A stretch of 9,726 nucleotides of DNA from Clostridia bacterium (GTDB taxonomy: Bacteria; Bacillota; Clostridia; Oscillospirales; CAG-272). Each line of letters begins with the position of its first letter. The first letter of the stretch is position 1. Positions 5,829 to 9,726 of the stretch are shown in pieces. The notes under the pieces were generated by a model, which was not told the DNA's origin, ran no database searches, and saw nothing but the letters and a program-made list of their open reading frames with translations. Position numbers and translations under genes: made by a program. The stretch covers positions 1-9,726 of the forward strand of contig JAGBXH010000264.1 in the NCBI GenBank assembly GCA_017629395.1, given 5' to 3'.

Positions 5829-8800
5829 TTATTGAATAGTTATATTGGTAACAGTTCCAAGATTAACAACACCAACCACCTTTTCGATGGTTGCAGCAGC
5901 ACCCATTACAGTTACATTCTTAATAGTAACACTATCAATAGCGCAACCTGCCTGCATGGTACCTACCACAGCACCTTCGCGATTTTTGGTAGAATTAACA
6001 GTCTTAACTTCCAAAGCTTCCAGAGAACAATTCTTCACCGTAGAAGTGGTATTCGCAGCAGCATTAGACAGGTATCCCACTAAGCCGCCAACATGGTTGA
6101 TCGATTCAATCTTACCGCCATTAACAGAACAATCTCTAATCTCCAGGCCATCTGTGGAAGTATAGCCAATCAAACCACCCGAATACTTGAAATTGCTAGC
6201 AGTTACATTGGTTACATGAACATTCTCGATAATAGCAGTTCCACCATGATTTTCATACCAACCGATAAGCGCACCACCTGCACACTCCGAGTCAGTGCCT
6301 GTACCAGTAATAGTAACATCTTCAAACTTCAAGTTTTTAATAACAACATTACCATTGGTGGAAAGTTTGCCCAGCAAACCGCCTCTTTCACCTTGGGTAG
6401 TCAAGCCTTTAATGGTATGTCCTTGTCCATCAATAGTAATCGTTGTGTTGGAACCAGTCCAGGGCATGGTGACGTCCCACAATACACCAGTAAGATCGAT
6501 ATCACAGTTCAAAACTACTGCGCCAGTAGTTTTAAGACTAGACAATGCTTCAAGCAAATCCTCAGCAGTTCCTACGAATGCAGAAATTTGAGCACCATCA
6601 ATCTTAATAACTGTCTTTGCGGTCTGTCCCGCAAACTGGGTCTTGCCGGTCAAAGTAGTGTCGTTAATATTCAAAACAGCATCAACTGCAGATGCGCGGA
6701 AGATGATAATTGCATCACCGTCATTGCACTCAGACTTCAAAGTGCTATTCTTAATTTCGAAAGTCTTAGCTTCACCAAGGTTACCGCCAGAACCTACGCC
6801 GAAACGAACTGCATAACCCTTGACATTAAATGTACAGCCGTCAATTTCAACATTAGTGCAGCTGTTGAGGTTCGCACCATTCTTGGACTCAACGGTACAG
6901 CCGTTGATAATCAGCTTACCTTCAACGTTATTCGTCTGAATCAAGCTGTGCATAGTTGCATCAACAGTACAGCCAATGATAGTCCAGTTCTTGTCACCGC
7001 CGTCTTCGTGACGAATAGCAGCACAGCCCACTACACCATCAGGGTCAGTAAAAGTACAATTCTTAACGGTCACGTTATGAGCATAAGAATACTTGTTGTT
7101 CAAAGTTCTGTCAGGGCTGACAATGCAGGAATTCGCTCCCTCTTTAGCAACGAAGTGAATGTTCTGAATGGTCAGTGTCTCTGCGCCGTTCTGTCTACCG
7201 TCGCCAAATACGGTCATTACACCATTGAAGGTCTTGCCATTACCATCAAGAGTAATGTTTACGCCTTCCTTCTGAGCAATGGTTACGTCACCGGTAATAT
7301 CAGAAGCAAATTTAATTACCGCATTATCTGCAGCGTATGCCAGAGCGTTTGTCAGATCAGTAAATGCACCGCCCTTCACAACAACGTCAAATGTGTCTGA
7401 TCCAACGGTTATATCGCCAATCAAGGTACCATTGTTAATGGTCAACTTAGCAAGATTGTTATTGGTATTAGGTTGCTGCATCCAAACAGATCTTCTAACA
7501 CCGGTAATAGTACCGCCGTTGATTACAAGCTCGTCGAGTCCGACAGAGCTGTTGCAGTACTGACGGATACCGATGTAAGTGGACTCAATACTACCACCAT
7601 TAATAACAGTCTGTGCAGTTTCTGCACCGGTATTGGTCAAAGTATCGATAGCATATGCCATGTCGGTACCGCCTGTATGCTTGATAGTACCGCCATTAAC
7701 AATCAAGGTAGCGCGCTGATTGGAAATAACAGAAGAATATCTGTTCCAATCACTATCAATAGTGGCACTCAAGGTGATAACACCGGTACCGATGCCATCA
7801 TTGATGGTCAGCTTCTTGCCGGGTTGAATATCGAACAGAGCAAAGCTGGTAGAAGTGGTGTCTTTACCGGTAATGGTTTTGCCATTCAAGTCCAAAGTCA
7901 TCTCACCGTTCACAATGACCTTTTCACCATCAGCAAGAGTAATATCCGAAATCAACAGATACTCACCACCATTTGCAGCAGCCTGAGTCAGTTGATCTAC
8001 ATTGTAAATTACACCTGCATAGTCATCGGAAATAATAATGTACTGACCATCAGCATTCTCGAACGCTTCAAGGTCTTCGACCAACCAATTGGTAGGATCA
8101 AAGTTGAATACACCACCGCTTACAGTGATGGGATCGTTATAAGGACGAATCGTATCAACAGATCCGGAATCATTTACATAACCGTTAAAGATACCGCCCG
8201 AAATAGTGAACTCAATGTTCTTACCGGTAGCAGCACCAAAGAGCCAAGACTTGGCAGTCTTGTTGAAGGAACCGCCCGTAATGGTTACAACTGCGTCCTG
8301 ACCATCGGCAAGAATCAGCTCATTACCAGACTGGCTATCAAAGGAACCGCCTTCAATCGTTACGTTACCGCTCCAGTTATAGATACAGTGTTTGCCGGAA
8401 AGATGCTGGTTATATACACCGTCAGCAACAGTCAAAGTACCCTTGTTATAGATACCGCCGTTAACAGTAGCATTGTTGATGGTGAGGGTGGCACCTGCTT
8501 GGTTATTAAGGCCATAGCCACCATTCGAGTTAAACTCACCGTTTTCAATGTTCAGAATACCGTAGTTATAGATTGCAGCACCGCCATCGGTTCCCCATGC
8601 ATTATAAACGCCACTCAGAACAGTAATCGTAGCATTAGGATAAATGGTACCAGTTACTGCATCGTAGCCATTATAAATGCCGCGTGCATTGACAGAACCA
8701 CCACCTACGCTATCCTTAAGAATCAAATTACCAAAGTTTTGAATTGCATAAGTAGTTGCCAACTTATCTTCGGGAAGAGTGAGGTCATTACCCTGCAAGT

Positions 8801-9686
8801 CAATCGTAATCACGCTGGGAGTTGATCTCAAGGAATAAGTAGTTGCAACGGGAGCAGGGATAACGATAGGCTCGGTCAGCTCGATATCTTCCTCGATCAC
8901 AAGGTTAGTCTCGCCTGCGTTGATAGCAGCCTGGAGATCCTGTGCAGAGAAGATCTTCATACCATCTACCCAAGCGTCTTCGTCGTAGTCGTTTTCGCCA
9001 AAGCCGTTTGTTTCACCGATATCCTGGGTAGCAAGGATGTTGATGCCCAGATCAATCGTGGGAATATCAACGCCGTTATGGTTTGCAACATTGCCAACAG
9101 AGGTAGGCATGTAAACAACCATTGCGAGGTATACAAACGCAGCAGGAGCTTGCTTTGTACCAGCTGCCAGCTTACCAGCCTTGGAGTAGCCTGCAGAGAT
9201 CTTGGTCGTCTCGGTTGCATTCTCCATAGCTGCATTGCTGTCTTCAAATTCAGGATTAGGCTGCGCTTTTGCGAGCTCCTCGGCAGACAGAACGAGCGGG
9301 TCAACTACATCAAAATAAATGTAATCAGAAAGCTTGAAATTCTCACCCGCCTGGTTGATACCGGGTGTCTCTTCAATATTTACGCCAAGCTGATACTTGA
9401 GGTTCAGAGAACCATTGTTCTTAAATCTCAGGTATGCAACATCAACGTAGCCGGGCTCCCAAAGGTTGCCGGAAAGAATGTCAGACTTGTCTTCAACGGT
9501 TTCCCACGAATCGCCATCCCAGTATTCCAGAACGATATCCAAGTTACCCGCGGTAATGATGTTATTACCCGATTCTACCTTATCAGTAAACCATGCAAAG
9601 GTCGTACCGAGCAGCATAGCAAAGCAAAGGATTGTCGCCAGAACGCTGGAAAGAAACGCGCGCTTTGTAGATTTTACGTTATTCAT
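5829..9686 (-). CDS. Giant exported protein: SipW-type signal, TasA/camelysin-like domain and four beta-helix modules
   Basis: This is a 1285-residue secreted protein. Residues 1-31 form a signal peptide (KSTKRAFLSS, hydrophobic core, LLGTTFA) followed by WFTDKVESGNNIITAGNLDIVL, the TasA/CalY pattern cut by SipW-type peptidases. WEPGYVDVAYLRFKNNGSLNLKYQL (76-100) matches the TasA core, so residues ~32-243 are a TasA/camelysin-like domain. Residues 244-1285 are beta-helix sequence in four modules, each opened by an Asp-Leu/Ala leader, a DI(E/T/D)L strand and a (D)L-x-G-x-(D/T)-(L/I) strand. Modules 1-2 have Gly-Gly turns and modules 3-4 have Cys turns; module 4 ends in GLUG-like GGLIGY/GGLVGY repeats. 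There is no sorting signal, transmembrane tail or catalytic signature. The start has AAAGGA about ten bases upstream. Likely role is a surface or matrix fibre, adhesin or glycan-binding protein. Function is inference; the architecture is seen. Confidence 0.9.
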   Translation of the reverse strand: MNNVKSTKRAFLSSVLATILCFAMLLGTTFAWFTDKVESGNNIITAGNLDIVLEYWDGDSWETVEDKSDILSGNLWEPGYVDVAYLRFKNNGSLNLKYQLGVNIEETPGINQAGENFKLSDYIYFDVVDPLVLSAEELAKAQPNPEFEDSNAAMENATETTKISAGYSKAGKLAAGTKQAPAAFVYLAMVVYMPTSVGNVANHNGVDIPTIDLGINILATQDIGETNGFGENDYDEDAWVDGMKIFSAQDLQAAINAGETNLVIEEDIELTEPIVIPAPVATTYSLRSTPSVITIDLQGNDLTLPEDKLATTYAIQNFGNLILKDSVGGGSVNARGIYNGYDAVTGTIYPNATITVLSGVYNAWGTDGGAAIYNYGILNIENGEFNSNGGYGLNNQAGATLTINNATVNGGIYNKGTLTVADGVYNQHLSGKHCIYNWSGNVTIEGGSFDSQSGNELILADGQDAVVTITGGSFNKTAKSWLFGAATGKNIEFTISGGIFNGYVNDSGSVDTIRPYNDPITVSGGVFNFDPTNWLVEDLEAFENADGQYIIISDDYAGVIYNVDQLTQAAANGGEYLLISDITLADGEKVIVNGEMTLDLNGKTITGKDTTSTSFALFDIQPGKKLTINDGIGTGVITLSATIDSDWNRYSSVISNQRATLIVNGGTIKHTGGTDMAYAIDTLTNTGAETAQTVINGGSIESTYIGIRQYCNSSVGLDELVINGGTITGVRRSVWMQQPNTNNNLAKLTINNGTLIGDITVGSDTFDVVVKGGAFTDLTNALAYAADNAVIKFASDITGDVTIAQKEGVNITLDGNGKTFNGVMTVFGDGRQNGAETLTIQNIHFVAKEGANSCIVSPDRTLNNKYSYAHNVTVKNCTFTDPDGVVGCAAIRHEDGGDKNWTIIGCTVDATMHSLIQTNNVEGKLIINGCTVESKNGANLNSCTNVEIDGCTFNVKGYAVRFGVGSGGNLGEAKTFEIKNSTLKSECNDGDAIIIFRASAVDAVLNINDTTLTGKTQFAGQTAKTVIKIDGAQISAFVGTAEDLLEALSSLKTTGAVVLNCDIDLTGVLWDVTMPWTGSNTTITIDGQGHTIKGLTTQGERGGLLGKLSTNGNVVIKNLKFEDVTITGTGTDSECAGGALIGWYENHGGTAIIENVHVTNVTASNFKYSGGLIGYTSTDGLEIRDCSVNGGKIESINHVGGLVGYLSNAAANTTSTVKNCSLEALEVKTVNSTKNREGAVVGTMQAGCAIDSVTIKNVTVMGAAATIEKVVGVVNLGTVTNITIQ
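5832..8957 (-). repeat. Four tandem beta-helix modules within the giant protein
   Basis: Module 1 covers residues ~244-556 (8957-8019), module 2 ~557-770 (8018-7377), module 3 ~771-1033 (7376-6588) and module 4 ~1034-1285 (6587-5832). Leaders line up: IFSAQDLQAAINAG, IYNVDQLTQAAANGG, AFTDLTNALAYAADN and FVGTAEDLLEALSSL. Each is followed by a hydrophobic strand with DI (EEDIEL, ISDITL, ASDITG, NCDIDL) and then by DLQGNDLTL, DLNGKTITG, DGNGKTFNG or DGQGHTIKG. The repeat is at the protein level with only imperfect DNA similarity, so the modules diverged long ago or came from different sources. Boundaries are approximate. Confidence 0.78.
8958..9686 (-). other. SipW-type signal peptide plus TasA/camelysin-like domain of the giant protein
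   Basis: Residues 1-243. Expected cleavage is after Ala31 (base 9594), giving a mature N-terminus WFTDKVES. In B. subtilis TasA the matching site lies in GGGTWA-AFND and the following region has the same spacing to an AGxLD strand (here TAGNLD, 45-50). Later parts (SDYIYFDVVDP, 120-130; AAFVYLAMVVYMPTSVGN, 182-199; IDLGINILATQ, 211-221) resemble the second half of that fold. A polar, acidic linker (ETNGFGENDYDEDAW) joins it to module 1. Confidence 0.8.
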
Positions 9687-9726
9687 CGTAAAAATATCCT
9701 TTCATAGTTTTTTGCCGGATCGCATA
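9687..9726 (-). promoter_or_regulatory. Leader of the giant gene, cut by the window edge
   Basis: These 40 bases hold AAAGGA about ten bases before the ATG and no recognisable promoter; -35/-10 boxes presumably lie outside. An eight-codon frame starting ATGAAAGGA overlaps the giant gene's start, but its ATG has no ribosome binding site. Confidence 0.5.

Noticed and set aside
9687..9711. Eight-codon upstream frame overlapping the giant gene's start
   Set aside because: No ribosome binding site before its ATG and no stall-like sequence; chance occurrence is the simpler reading.

Overview
The window looks like a chromosomal stretch from an uncultured, probably gut-dwelling Gram-positive anaerobe of the Clostridia. 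The evidence is strong AGGAGG-type ribosome binding sites, near-consensus sigma-A promoters, intrinsic terminators, a Gram-positive style lipoprotein with a Thr/Glu/Pro-rich linker, and two proteins with TasA/SipW-type signal sequences. All six genes lie on the minus strand, so transcription runs from the right end of the window to the left. No tRNA, rRNA, CRISPR array, insertion sequence or phage gene was seen.

Right to left. (a) 9686-5829 encodes a 1285-residue secreted protein. It has a SipW-type signal peptide, a TasA/camelysin-like N-terminal domain and four successive right-handed beta-helix modules, the last with GLUG-like motifs, and no recognisable cell-wall anchor. (b) A 123-base gap follows, holding two abutting RNA hairpins. 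(c) 5705-5121 is a small second protein with the same type of signal region, started from TTG behind a very good ribosome binding site. (d) A perfect 15-bp inverted repeat at 5072-5106 closes this pair and also overlaps the -35 box of the next promoter. (e) A two-gene operon follows: a Gfo/Idh/MocA-family oxidoreductase (5009-4056) and, 19 bases later, a lipoprotein with a GH123-like (DUF4091) catalytic domain (4036-2045), ended by a terminator at 2001-2036. (f) A CE6/SASA-type acetylesterase (1924-1088) has its own consensus extended -10 promoter and its own terminator. (g) A P1-family (DmpA/S58) N-terminal nucleophile aminopeptidase (978-1) has its own promoter and runs off the left edge.

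The right-hand pair reads as a surface or matrix protein system: two SipW-type exported proteins, one very large and repetitive. The SipW-type signal peptidase it would need is not in the window. The left-hand genes suggest glycan and peptide scavenging: a surface-attached glycosidase-like lipoprotein, a sugar-type dehydrogenase in the same operon, a cytoplasmic carbohydrate O-acetylesterase and a cytoplasmic aminopeptidase. A shared glycan pathway is inference; only the oxidoreductase and the lipoprotein are linked by operon structure.

The least explained parts are the architecture of the giant beta-helix protein, including a switch from Gly-Gly to Cys turns part-way along it, and the double-hairpin RNA between it and its small partner.
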